From: Porticoccus sp965660005
GTDB taxonomy: Bacteria > Pseudomonadota > Gammaproteobacteria > Pseudomonadales > Porticoccaceae
Assembly (NCBI RefSeq): GCF_965660005.1
Contig: NZ_CBFHYF010000021.1
Coordinates: 1-29,765 of the forward strand
DNA length: 29,765 nt
Direction of reading: 5' to 3'
Position 1 is the first letter of the stretch. Each line of letters starts with the position of its first letter. The translations under genes and the position numbers were made by a program. Below are positions 8,124-16,177 of this stretch, one piece after another. Under the pieces are notes generated by a model. The model had not been told where the DNA came from. It did not search any database and saw nothing but the letters and a program-made list of their open reading frames with translations.

Positions 8124-9464
8124 TCATTTGTGTTGTGCGGAAAGAACAATCAGCGTGCCAACCGTTTGTCCTTTCAGTTCAATGGGAAGGCGCAGTTGGT
8201 CGAGAAGCCAGGATGGTGCGTTGGCGGGGGCGCCCGGCATTTCCAGGTCCAGTCCAGGTAGTCTGCACTGGGGCGTGAGGACTAGATCCGCTCCGAGTAT
8301 TTTTAGTGTGTTATGTGCCTGTTGGTTGGCCTTTACCAGCCGGCCCCTGCGGTCAAACGCCAGTAATCCCTCGGTTTTCCAGCCCAGGAACATGGTCTTT
8401 GTTGCCTCCACGACATTGTTGCGGGATTTTAAGTATTCCTTGGCCAGATTGGACTCGATGAGACGCGCAGCCATAATGGCAAAATCCAGGGCATTGCGCT
8501 GATAGCTGTCAGTAAGGCCCGATAAATCTACAGCCCCCAACACACGACCATCGTGCGGATCCCTGATGACATCTGCGGAGCAGGTCCAGTGTTTGATGCC
8601 GGAGCAGAAATGTTCTGCACCATAAAGCTGGACAGGCTCAGCTGTGGCCAGTGCAGTACCTATTGCATTGGTGCCAGCTGTTTTCTCATCCCAGACACCG
8701 CCCTGAATCAAGTTGATATGGGTTGCATGACTCAACACGTTGTCATCGGCATGAATATCGAGAATCAAGCCTTCTGAGTCAGCCAGAAGGATGAGGCTGT
8801 CCGAGCGAAACAGGACCTCCGAAGCACGTTTCATGATGGGTTGAGCCGCACGCATAAGATCTGTTTGCAGGAAGCGACGATATTCAAGCAGGCTGTCATC
8901 GGCAATCAGCGGTGCATGCTGTAATTCTGGATCAATATGTGATTGTTGGCAGCGGCGCCAGGAGTCTTCCACGACCGGCCTGATAAAATCACTGGGATAA
9001 GACTGGTCGACGACAAATTTTTCCCAGACAGACAACAGTTGGTTGTGCTGCTCCGGATCGCTCAGCATCTGTGTGCGATCCCGCATTTGTGCGGTAGTCA
9101 GGGCGGCCTGCTCCCGTGTATAAAAACGGTCACGCTGGACGAAACCGGCTATAACGCCCGGCTTCACCGAGTTAACCTTGCCATTTTGCTGTCGCGAAAC
9201 AATCAGATCGGCAGGCAAGCCATCCAGAACATGCATGGGTGCCTCACCGCCGTTAGTGAACTTGGAGGCGTGAATCGTGGCGGTTTCCATATCGTAAAAA
9301 GCAGGTTTGAAACCCATTGTCCGATTTTCTTCACTGATGCCCCCCGTGCCGCGGAACGCATCATTTTCATCCCGCAGTGCATCGACGGTAAGCTCACCTT
9401 TGTAGAGTTTTCGCCCTTTTTTTTGGGGCTTACTCTCTTTTTTGAGTGAATCATTGGCAGACAT
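8124..9464 (-). CDS. GAF-PAS protein resembling the AcoR sensor half, no effector domain
   Basis: The 446-residue product has a basic Lys-rich N terminus (about 1-25), then a segment at 50-120 running from GFKPAFYDMET to RFYTREQAA that I cannot place with confidence. From about 165 it matches the sensor part of acetoin-catabolism activators (AcoR type): SWRRCQQSHIDPE near 168-180, then a GAF domain with GVWDEKTAGTNAIGTAL (256-272), HFCSGIKHWTC and VLGAVDLSG, and a PAS-like segment with GLLAFDRRGRLVKAN (about 366-380). The protein ends there. The sigma-54 AAA+ domain and the Fis-type helix-turn-helix of AcoR are both absent. AGAGGT lies about ten bases before the ATG. It stands alone between convergent accA and divergent tilS. 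Function unknown; likely a ligand-sensing partner or regulator. Confidence 0.75.
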   Translation of the reverse strand: MSANDSLKKESKPQKKGRKLYKGELTVDALRDENDAFRGTGGISEENRTMGFKPAFYDMETATIHASKFTNGGEAPMHVLDGLPADLIVSRQQNGKVNSVKPGVIAGFVQRDRFYTREQAALTTAQMRDRTQMLSDPEQHNQLLSVWEKFVVDQSYPSDFIRPVVEDSWRRCQQSHIDPELQHAPLIADDSLLEYRRFLQTDLMRAAQPIMKRASEVLFRSDSLILLADSEGLILDIHADDNVLSHATHINLIQGGVWDEKTAGTNAIGTALATAEPVQLYGAEHFCSGIKHWTCSADVIRDPHDGRVLGAVDLSGLTDSYQRNALDFAIMAARLIESNLAKEYLKSRNNVVEATKTMFLGWKTEGLLAFDRRGRLVKANQQAHNTLKILGADLVLTPQCRLPGLDLEMPGAPANAPSWLLDQLRLPIELKGQTVGTLIVLSAQHK

Positions 9465-9671
9465 TAATGAATACCTCTAGCCGCATTTGAAGCACAAAAA
9501 ACCTGTGTTTTTATAAAAGTATAGCCCAGGACATTTGCATGTCATTGCCGATGGGCCCAGAGAAACCCAAATGTATCGGATTCGAGCATTTGTCTGATTG
9601 TCGGTAGTGTTGCCTTGCCTTGTCGGGCCGCAGCCATTAACGTAGGGTGCTGATATACGCAGATCAGCCTC

Positions 9672-11000
9672 ATGACCTATACGCCCGACCTCCTTGCACC
9701 GTATTTGCCCAGATTGCGCGAGGCCAGTCATTGTTATGTGGGTTACAGCGGTGGCCTCGATTCTCATGTCTTGCTCGTTTCGCTGGTCAAGCTGTTGGGG
9801 GCAGATGCCGTCAGCGCCATCCATGTAAATCACCAACTATCGCCGAATGCGGGAAGCTGGCAAGCGCACTGTCAGCAGGTTTGTGATGCACTCGGTGTCA
9901 CCTTGAATACTGAACAGGCTATTGTCATCGTCAACGGTCAGGGTGTCGAAGATGCAGCCAGAACAGCCCGCTACCAGGCGTTTGAAAAACTTCTCCCAGC
10001 GGACGGCCTGTTGCTGCTGGGCCACCATGCCGATGACCAGGTTGAAACAGTGCTCTACCGACTGCTGCGTGGCAGTGGTCCCAGAGGCTTGGCCGGAATG
10101 CCAGTCTCGCGTTACCTGGGTGGGGCGGAGTTGTTGAGACCACTGCTATCCTTTACCCGGTCGGATCTGGAAAAGTATGCCATGGCTGAAGAATTGCTCT
10201 GGATTGAGGATGAGAGCAATGAAGACGTGTCCTTTGACCGCAATTTTCTCCGCCATAAAGTGATTCCCATCCTGGCCGCACACTGGCCGGATTATGCAGT
10301 GAGGATCGCCCATAGTGCCCGGTTGTGTCGTGACAGTGATCTGCTGTCCGATCTGTTGGCAGCTCAGGATTTGATAGCCGCCTATGAGCACAGGGAGCGG
10401 CTGGGTTGGAGTATCAGTCTCGAAGCATTGTTATCGTTTGACGAGCTGCGTCAAGCAAACCTGTTGCGGCACTGGGCCGGCCGGCATCATCTTGCACAAC
10501 CGGGACATAAAGTTATCGATGCTGTGTTGTACGAGCTGCTGCCCGCCAGAGTGGATGCGGAGCCACTGGTAAGCTGGGCGGGCATTCAGTTGCGCAGGTA
10601 CCAACGTCGGCTTTATTTGTTGCCCGCCGACCCTGACACGCCTGATCATGTTCCCGTCTCGCTTCATTGGGATGGCAGAGGGGCGTTGGACTTGCCCGAT
10701 AAAAGTACACTGAGTTTTCGTGTCGAACAGGGACGTGGCATCAAGCTGACTGGTGTTGATGCATTTGAAGTGCGTTTTCGCAATGGCGGTGAGCGTTGCA
10801 AACCGGTCGGGCGCAGTGCATCAAATACCTTGAAGAAACTGTTTCAGGAATATGGCCTGGAGCCATGGCTGCGCAGTCGGGTACCCTTGATCTACCGGGA
10901 TGGTATTTTATTGGCGGTTGGGGATTTGTGGATTTGTGATGTGTTTCAGGTGCAACCCGATGAACAGGGTTACACGGTGCAGTGGGATTTCGGGTCGTAA
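9672..11000 (+). CDS. tilS: tRNA(Ile)-lysidine synthase
   Basis: TilS attaches lysine to C34 of the CAU-anticodon tRNA-Ile using ATP, so that the tRNA reads AUA. The 442-residue product has the N-type ATP pyrophosphatase PP-loop SGGLDS at 26-31, followed by HVNHQLSPNA, RTARYQAF, LLGHHADDQVET and GLAGMP, all diagnostic. The later region has the TilS substrate-binding and C-terminal domains, with FRNGGERCKPVGRS and a WLRSRVPLIYRDG segment. The ATG follows a weak ribosome binding site. It is transcribed away from the GAF/PAS gene across a 207-base spacer in which I see no convincing promoter. Confidence 0.96.
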   Translation: MTYTPDLLAPYLPRLREASHCYVGYSGGLDSHVLLVSLVKLLGADAVSAIHVNHQLSPNAGSWQAHCQQVCDALGVTLNTEQAIVIVNGQGVEDAARTARYQAFEKLLPADGLLLLGHHADDQVETVLYRLLRGSGPRGLAGMPVSRYLGGAELLRPLLSFTRSDLEKYAMAEELLWIEDESNEDVSFDRNFLRHKVIPILAAHWPDYAVRIAHSARLCRDSDLLSDLLAAQDLIAAYEHRERLGWSISLEALLSFDELRQANLLRHWAGRHHLAQPGHKVIDAVLYELLPARVDAEPLVSWAGIQLRRYQRRLYLLPADPDTPDHVPVSLHWDGRGALDLPDKSTLSFRVEQGRGIKLTGVDAFEVRFRNGGERCKPVGRSASNTLKKLFQEYGLEPWLRSRVPLIYRDGILLAVGDLWICDVFQVQPDEQGYTVQWDFGS

Positions 11001-11110
11001 TATTCATTGAGCAACACAAGGGTTTCTGATAGTCTGATTTCCCATCTCGACACCGGTGGGCATCGCTCTGATTCATCTCCCGCTAGAATAAAAAATCGCC
11101 TTTTTTAAAA

Positions 11111-11132
11111 CATACCTGCTCTATTCGGTATG
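11111..11132. repeat. Inverted repeat upstream of pyrG
   Basis: CATACC (11111-11116) and GGTATG (11127-11132) are exact reverse complements separated by ten bases, centred about 58 bases before the pyrG ATG. The spacing of about 16 bases centre to centre would suit a dimeric repressor; it could also be an RNA hairpin. No family is assigned. Confidence 0.4.
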
Positions 11133-11179
11133 AGTTCGGCATTCTTGATGCAGTATCCAAAATGTTCGGAAGGGTCTAA

Positions 11180-12805
11180 ATGACACGTTATATTTTTGTT
11201 ACCGGCGGCGTTGTATCCTCCTTGGGGAAGGGTATCGCTTCGGCATCACTGGGCTCGATTCTGGAGGCCCATGGCCTCAGTGTCACCATTCTGAAGCTTG
11301 ACCCCTACCTCAATGTCGATCCCGGCACCATGAGTCCGTTTCAGCACGGTGAGGTGTTTGTCACTGAAGATGGTGCTGAGACAGATCTTGACCTCGGCCA
11401 CTACGAACGCTTTCTCTCCTCCAAAATGAGCAAGCGTAACAACTTCACCAGCGGTAAGGTCTACGAAACAATTCTGCGTCGTGAACGCCGTGGGGACTAT
11501 CTGGGCGGTACTGTTCAGGTTATCCCTCATGTGACAGATGAAATCAAACGCCGGGTGCTGGCCGGTGGCGAGGGTGTCGATGTTGCCATCGTCGAAATTG
11601 GCGGTACAGTCGGTGATATTGAGTCGCAGCCTTTTCTTGAGGCTGTTCGTCAATTGAAGCTCGAGTTGGGCTCCACCCGGTCCATTCTTATTCATTTGAC
11701 ATTGGTACCCTATATTGCAACGGCGGGGGAAACAAAAACCAAACCCACCCAACATTCCGTCAAAGAGTTGCGCTCTATAGGTTTGTCGCCAGATATCCTG
11801 CTGTGTCGATGTGAAGTCGAGCTCGATGAAGGGCAACGCAAGAAAATCTCTCTGTTCACCAACGTGGAAGAAAGAGCTGTGGTGCCGTTGCTGGATGCGC
11901 GGACAATTTATGCCATTCCCAGAGATCTGCAGCGCCGTGGCCTCGACCAGATCGTCATGGAAAAGCTCCATCTGCAATACAGTGAGGCCGACATTAGTGC
12001 CTGGGATTGGGTGGTTGACAATCAGCTCAACCCAAAACATCAGGTGACCATTGCCATGGTCGGCAAATATATGGAGCTTCTGGATGCCTATAAGTCCCTG
12101 AACGAAGCGCTGATTCATGCGGGTATCCGCAACCAGACCAAGGTCAATGTTCGCTATATCGATTCCGAGGATCTCGATAATGACCTTGAACTGCTGACCG
12201 GTGTCAACGGCATACTGGTGCCGGGGGGGTTTGGTGTCCGCGGTGTGGAGGGCAAGATCAAGGCCGTCAAATATGCCAGAGAGCAGAAAATCCCGTACCT
12301 CGGTATCTGCCTGGGTATGCAGGTGGCCATGATCGAGTTTGCCCGCAATGTCTGTGGGCTGGTCAGATCAAACAGTACGGAATTTGATCGCGATACACCC
12401 TACCCGGTTATTGGTTTGATTACCGAGTGGGTCGATATTGACGGCAACGTGGAAGTGCGCAATGAGGATTCAGATCTCGGTGGCACCATGCGGCTCGGTG
12501 CCCAGAACAGTTATCTCGTGCCAGGTAGCATGGCGCAGGAAATCTATGGAGCAGATGTGATATTTGAGCGTCACCGACATCGCTATGAGGTGAACAACAA
12601 ATATGTTTCGACACTTCAGAATGCCGGCATGCAGGTGGGCGGCTGGTCTGAAAACAGAACTCTGGTGGAAACAATAGAAATTCCGGGACATCCATGGTTT
12701 TTTGCCTGCCAGTTCCATCCGGAATTTACTTCCACACCTCGCAATGGTCATCCACTGTTCAGTAGTTTTGTGAAAGCGGCACTGACCCATGCCGGAGAAA
12801 ACTGA
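11180..12805 (+). CDS. pyrG: CTP synthase
   Basis: PyrG converts UTP to CTP using ATP and glutamine-derived ammonia. The product is 541 residues (E. coli 545). The N-terminal synthetase domain starts MTRYIFVTGGVVSSLGKGI and has the P-loop region GKGIASASLG, DPYLNVDPGTMSPFQHGEVFV and VEIGGTVGDIES. The C-terminal class I glutaminase domain begins near residue 290 and has the nucleophile Cys377 in GICLGMQ and the catalytic His/Glu in CQFHPEFTSTP. GAAGG precedes the ATG. kdsA starts four bases after its stop, indicating co-transcription. Confidence 0.98.
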   Translation: MTRYIFVTGGVVSSLGKGIASASLGSILEAHGLSVTILKLDPYLNVDPGTMSPFQHGEVFVTEDGAETDLDLGHYERFLSSKMSKRNNFTSGKVYETILRRERRGDYLGGTVQVIPHVTDEIKRRVLAGGEGVDVAIVEIGGTVGDIESQPFLEAVRQLKLELGSTRSILIHLTLVPYIATAGETKTKPTQHSVKELRSIGLSPDILLCRCEVELDEGQRKKISLFTNVEERAVVPLLDARTIYAIPRDLQRRGLDQIVMEKLHLQYSEADISAWDWVVDNQLNPKHQVTIAMVGKYMELLDAYKSLNEALIHAGIRNQTKVNVRYIDSEDLDNDLELLTGVNGILVPGGFGVRGVEGKIKAVKYAREQKIPYLGICLGMQVAMIEFARNVCGLVRSNSTEFDRDTPYPVIGLITEWVDIDGNVEVRNEDSDLGGTMRLGAQNSYLVPGSMAQEIYGADVIFERHRHRYEVNNKYVSTLQNAGMQVGGWSENRTLVETIEIPGHPWFFACQFHPEFTSTPRNGHPLFSSFVKAALTHAGEN

Positions 12806-12808
12806 CCT

Positions 12809-13666
12809 GTGAGTGTACCCAGCGTTTCCCTTGATGTGGCGGGAATCCCGGTTGCCAACAACCGGCCCTTTGTTCTGTTTGGGGGGATGAATGTACTGGA
12901 ATCCCGCGACCTCGCCATGCGTGTTGCAGAGGCCTATGTAACTGTTACCCGGAAACTGGCTATTCCCTATGTTTTCAAGGCCTCATTTGACAAGGCGAAC
13001 CGGTCGTCCATCCATTCCTATCGTGGTCCAGGCCTCGATGAGGGGTTAAAGATATTTCAGGAAATTAAAGAAACTTTTGGTGTGCCCCTGATCACCGATG
13101 TTCACGAGATTTCTCAGGCGGCTCCTGTGGCGGAGGTTTGTGAGATTCTTCAGTTGCCCGCTTTTCTGGCGCGCCAGACGGATTTGGTAAAAGCCATGGC
13201 AGCAACACACGCCGTGATCAATATCAAGAAACCCCAATTTCTCAGCCCCGGACAAATGGGTAATATCGTCGAGAAATTCAAGGAGTGCGGTAATCAGAAG
13301 CTCATGTTGTGTGAGCGGGGCTCTGCTTTTGGCTACGATAACCTGGTGGTGGATATGTTGGGTTTTCGTACCATGAAAGAAGTGGGCAATGGTCTGCCAG
13401 TGATTTTTGATGTCACGCATGCCTTGCAGTGTCGCGACCCCATGGGTCTTGCGTCCGGTGGCCGCCGCCATCAGGTTGTCGAGTTGGCCAGGGCGGGTAT
13501 TGCCGTTGGGCTGGCTGGCTTATTTCTCGAAGCACATCCCGATCCGGATCGCGCCCGTTGCGATGGCCCCAGTGCATTGCCGCTGGATGCGCTCGAACCC
13601 TTTTTGCATCAAATAAAAGCCCTTGATGATCTGATCAAATCACAACCCGAACTGACTATCGTCTAG
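12809..13666 (+). CDS. kdsA: 2-dehydro-3-deoxyphosphooctonate aldolase (Kdo-8-phosphate synthase)
   Basis: KdsA condenses phosphoenolpyruvate with arabinose-5-phosphate to make Kdo-8-phosphate for the LPS inner core. The 285-residue product has FVLFGGMNVLESRD, FKASFDKANRSS, the IKKPQFLSPGQMGN block and LCERGSAFGYDNLVVDM, all conserved in the family (E. coli 284). A GTG start at 12809 is used; GGAGA lies 13-17 bases upstream inside the end of pyrG, and no ATG in frame would keep the N terminus. It sits between pyrG and eno as in Pseudomonas. PEP supply links it logically to enolase next door. Confidence 0.97.
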   Translation: MSVPSVSLDVAGIPVANNRPFVLFGGMNVLESRDLAMRVAEAYVTVTRKLAIPYVFKASFDKANRSSIHSYRGPGLDEGLKIFQEIKETFGVPLITDVHEISQAAPVAEVCEILQLPAFLARQTDLVKAMAATHAVINIKKPQFLSPGQMGNIVEKFKECGNQKLMLCERGSAFGYDNLVVDMLGFRTMKEVGNGLPVIFDVTHALQCRDPMGLASGGRRHQVVELARAGIAVGLAGLFLEAHPDPDRARCDGPSALPLDALEPFLHQIKALDDLIKSQPELTIV

Positions 13667-13735
13667 CACAGACCTGTGTGTTCAGCCCCAAGGTCGAACG
13701 TGTTGATGGCGTCGTCAAATTTTGAGGAAACAGAC

Positions 13736-15025
13736 ATGACTAAAATTACCGATGTTCGTGCCTATGAAGTGCTGGATTCAAGGGGCAACCCGACTGTGCA
13801 GGCAGATGTCATCCTGGAAGACGGCAGTGTTGGTAGTGCTTGTGCGCCATCCGGTGCCTCTACCGGTTCGAGGGAGGCGTTAGAGCTTCGCGATGGTGAC
13901 AAGTCACGCTACCTTGGCAAAGGCGTGCTCAAAGCGGTAGAGAATGTTAATGGGCCGATTCGTACTTTGTTGCTGGGCAGAGACGCCTGTCAGCAACGAG
14001 AGCTGGATCAATTGATGATTGATGCAGACGGCACTGAAAACAAGTCAATATTTGGTGCAAATGCCATTCTGGCCGTATCACTTGCCGCCGCAAAAGCAGC
14101 TGCAGTCTCGCGTGGCATGCCGCTCTACGCGCATATTGCTGAGCTGAACGGTTCGGCCGGCCGCTACAGTATGCCGGTGCCGATGATGAACATCCTCAAT
14201 GGTGGAGAGCATGCCGACAACAATGTCGATATTCAGGAGTTTATGATACAGCCTGTGTCGGCAAAAACGTTCGCCGAAGCGTTGCGTGTTGGCGCTGAGA
14301 TCTTCCACGCACTGAAAAAAGTTCTCGGTAACAAAGGGTTGAGCACAGCGGTTGGCGATGAGGGTGGTTTTGCTCCGAATCTGTCCTCGAACGCGGAAGC
14401 GTTGGCCGTTATCAAGGAGGCAGTGCAGGCAGCAGGCTACAAACTGGGTGTCGATGTGACACTGGCACTGGATTGTGCTGCGTCGGAATTCTATCGGGAT
14501 GGCCAGTACAACCTGTCCGGTGAGGGAAAGGTTTATAGTTCCGAGGGGTTCAGTGATTTCCTGGCGGAACTCTGTGACCAGTATCCGATTATATCCATTG
14601 AGGACGGCCAGGATGAATCTGACTGGGATGGCTGGAAATATCAGACTGAAAAGCTGGGCGATCGTGTACAGCTGGTCGGGGACGATTTGTTCGTCACCAA
14701 TACCAAAATTCTGAAGAGGGGTATTGATCTGGGCGTGGCAAATTCCATTTTGATTAAATTCAATCAAATCGGCTCTCTCACTGAAACACTGGATGCCATA
14801 AAAATGGCTAAAAATGCCGGGTATTCCGCCGTGATTTCTCATCGGTCGGGTGAAACGGAGGATACGACCATCGCCGATCTGGCCGTGGCTACCGCAGCGG
14901 GTCAGATCAAAACCGGTTCCCTGTGCCGCTCCGATCGGGTGGCCAAATATAATCGTTTGTTGCGTATTGAGGCTGAATTGGGCAGCCGGGTGACTTATAA
15001 CGGACGCGCAGAATTCAAGGTTTGA
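13736..15025 (+). CDS. eno: Enolase
   Basis: Enolase interconverts 2-phosphoglycerate and phosphoenolpyruvate and is a partner of the RNA degradosome. From the ATG at 13736 the product is 429 residues (E. coli 432) starting MTKITDVRAYEVLDSRGNPT. This start is chosen over a GTG 60 bases upstream because GAGGAAA at 13724-13730 is well placed and family members begin here. Seen are SGASTGSREALELRDGD, GDEGGFAPNL, the metal-binding SIEDGQDESDW, LIKFNQIGSLTETL with the catalytic lysine, and SHRSGETEDTTIADLAVA. A strong terminator follows. Confidence 0.98.
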   Translation: MTKITDVRAYEVLDSRGNPTVQADVILEDGSVGSACAPSGASTGSREALELRDGDKSRYLGKGVLKAVENVNGPIRTLLLGRDACQQRELDQLMIDADGTENKSIFGANAILAVSLAAAKAAAVSRGMPLYAHIAELNGSAGRYSMPVPMMNILNGGEHADNNVDIQEFMIQPVSAKTFAEALRVGAEIFHALKKVLGNKGLSTAVGDEGGFAPNLSSNAEALAVIKEAVQAAGYKLGVDVTLALDCAASEFYRDGQYNLSGEGKVYSSEGFSDFLAELCDQYPIISIEDGQDESDWDGWKYQTEKLGDRVQLVGDDLFVTNTKILKRGIDLGVANSILIKFNQIGSLTETLDAIKMAKNAGYSAVISHRSGETEDTTIADLAVATAAGQIKTGSLCRSDRVAKYNRLLRIEAELGSRVTYNGRAEFKV

Positions 15026-15035
15026 ATCAGTCAAG

Positions 15036-15079
15036 TATCAATAAAAAAGGGTAGCGACAGCTACCCTTTTTTATTGATA
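15036..15079. terminator. Strong bidirectional-type terminator after eno
   Basis: A perfect 20-base-pair inverted repeat (15036-15055 with 15060-15079, loop GACA) starts 11 bases after the eno stop. The core stem AAGGGTAGC/GCTACCCTT is flanked by A6 on the left and T6 on the right, so it should terminate from either strand. It closes the pyrG-kdsA-eno unit. Confidence 0.93.
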
Positions 15080-15128
15080 GTTAATTCGTATTTATTTGGA
15101 ATTTTTTATCAAATACGGATGCTTTTTG

Positions 15129-15157
15129 TTGTCAATGTAAAACTGATGTCGTAAAAA
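15129..15157 (+). promoter_or_regulatory. Possible promoter upstream of the small membrane protein
   Basis: TTGTCA (15129-15134) and TAAAAA (15152-15157) are 17 bases apart, matching five and four of six sigma-70 positions. The rest of the 259-base spacer after the eno terminator contains only an AT-rich inverted repeat (CGTATTT 15087-15093 / AAATACG 15111-15117). Confidence 0.25.
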
Positions 15158-15284
15158 GAGTAACCTAATCAACGCTGTTTTCTTATTGATAGAGATCACC
15201 GCTCGGATAATTCCTCTATTGAACCGGGACGTCAAATATCTGTAGCGACTTTAAAATGGATTCAAGCAGCAAGGAGGTGACTGG

Positions 15285-15659
15285 ATGCAGGGTTTCATGA
15301 AAAATGCCAGCCGCAGAATGTTTTCAATACGGTTTACGGTGGTCGGCATGTTTTTTATTGCCACATTGCTGACGGCTGTTGTGGCGATTGGTCTGCAATT
15401 CGTGTTCAGTCGACATCTCGCTACAGAATCGGTTCTCTCTCTCTATCAGCAGAGTGCCATCGCTACCGGCCAGTATCTGGATGCCGATGCTTTGATGGAT
15501 GTCCCTTTGGTGAAGTGTGCCGATCATGCGATGTATCTGGCAAAAGCCGGGGGCCGTGACCGGGCAGTACTCTATTCTCACAACCGGGATCAGTCGCCTG
15601 TAAATGACAGTGAGATGCCGAGTCCTGTGATGGTTTCAAAAGAGAGTCTGGATTCCTGA
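15285..15659 (+). CDS. Small membrane protein, remnant of a GGDEF diguanylate cyclase
   Basis: The 124-residue product has a cytoplasmic basic start, one hydrophobic segment at about 17-41 and a short periplasmic-looking stretch (HLATESVLSLYQQSAIATGQYLD). At about residue 74 it then switches abruptly to VKCADHAMYLAKAGGRDRAVLY. That last motif is the conserved C-terminal end of GGDEF domains (usually ADxALYxAKxxGRNR). The GGDEF signature, the rest of the sensor and any second transmembrane segment are missing, so this is best explained by an in-frame internal deletion of a membrane diguanylate cyclase. It cannot make c-di-GMP as it stands. A very strong ribosome binding site (AAGGAGGTG, 15271-15279) suggests that it is still translated. 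A functional small protein cannot be excluded. Confidence 0.7.
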   Translation: MQGFMKNASRRMFSIRFTVVGMFFIATLLTAVVAIGLQFVFSRHLATESVLSLYQQSAIATGQYLDADALMDVPLVKCADHAMYLAKAGGRDRAVLYSHNRDQSPVNDSEMPSPVMVSKESLDS

Positions 15660-15687
15660 TTTTGCTCCGTACTTCTACCCGGCGGGT

Positions 15688-15717
15688 TCATGTGCAATGA
15701 CGTATCACATGATTTTT
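15688..15717 (+). terminator. Possible terminator before ftsB
   Basis: TCATGTG (15688-15694) and CACATGA (15706-15712) form a perfect seven-base-pair stem with an 11-base loop, followed immediately by TTTTTG. It lies between the GGDEF remnant and ftsB and could end the remnant's transcript. The stem is only moderately GC-rich. Confidence 0.4.
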
Positions 15718-15794
15718 GCTGAAATCTGTTTGTCGGCGATACCCCGCAGCACCTCTGCTTGACCGGCCACCACTGGAAAGGCGCGAGCTTTCCG

Positions 15795-15823
15795 CTGACG
15801 CCGTTTATTTTGTTCTGTAGAAT
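15795..15823 (+). promoter_or_regulatory. Possible promoter abutting ftsB
   Basis: CTGACG (15795-15800) and TAGAAT (15818-15823) have the optimal 17-base spacing and match four and five of six consensus positions. The -10 ends six bases before the ftsB ATG, so transcription would start at or next to the start codon and give a leaderless message. Confidence 0.35.
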
Positions 15824-15829
15824 CCCGTC

Positions 15830-16111
15830 ATGCGCTGGCTCCTGATAGTTCTTACCGGTCTTCTCGCCATTCTCCAATATCAATTGTGGCTGGGTGAGGG
15901 TGGGTTCTCCAAAAAACTGATGCTGCAACGTGGGGTAGAACAACAGCGACAGGAGAATCAGAGCCTGCAGCTGAGAAACAGTATTCTGGAAAATGAGGTC
16001 GGCAATCTGAAGGATGGTTTTGACAGTATTGAAGAGCGGGCCAGAAAAGATCTCGGCATGATTAAGGAAGGTGAGACATTTTACATGGTCGTTGAAAAGG
16101 ATGATCAATGA
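15830..16111 (+). CDS. ftsB: Cell division protein FtsB
   Basis: FtsB is a bitopic inner-membrane protein of the FtsQLB divisome complex that helps activate septal peptidoglycan synthesis. The 93-residue product has a short cytoplasmic end, one transmembrane segment at about 3-20 (LLIVLTGLLAILQYQLW), a coiled coil at about 30-65 (QQRQENQSLQLRNSILENEV) and the family C-terminal pattern IEERARKDLGMIKEGETFY. No Shine-Dalgarno sequence is visible upstream of the ATG. It precedes ispD, as in E. coli and Pseudomonas. Confidence 0.95.
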   Translation: MRWLLIVLTGLLAILQYQLWLGEGGFSKKLMLQRGVEQQRQENQSLQLRNSILENEVGNLKDGFDSIEERARKDLGMIKEGETFYMVVEKDDQ

Positions 16112-16177
16112 GCGACCTCCTTTTTTCTTGCCTACGGTTTTGTTGCGAGTTTCTGCGACCTCTGCTGGAGTACCCAA

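Noticed and set aside
8943..9449. 168-codon plus-strand frame within the GAF/PAS gene
   Set aside because: The minus-strand product has clear GAF/AcoR motifs; this frame is its antisense.
11246..12118. 290-codon minus-strand frame inside pyrG
   Set aside because: Antisense to a clear CTP synthase, with no family motif.
13676..13735. Upstream GTG start for eno
   Set aside because: It adds 20 residues absent from enolases; the ATG at 13736 has the good ribosome binding site.
14078..15034. 318-codon open frame on the minus strand inside eno
   Set aside because: It lies entirely antisense to enolase and shows no recognisable motif; it is a shadow of codon bias in the real gene.
15691..15709. 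TGTG...CACA as a CRP site before ftsB
   Set aside because: The half-sites are too far apart for the TGTGA-N6-TCACA consensus; a terminator hairpin explains the repeat better.
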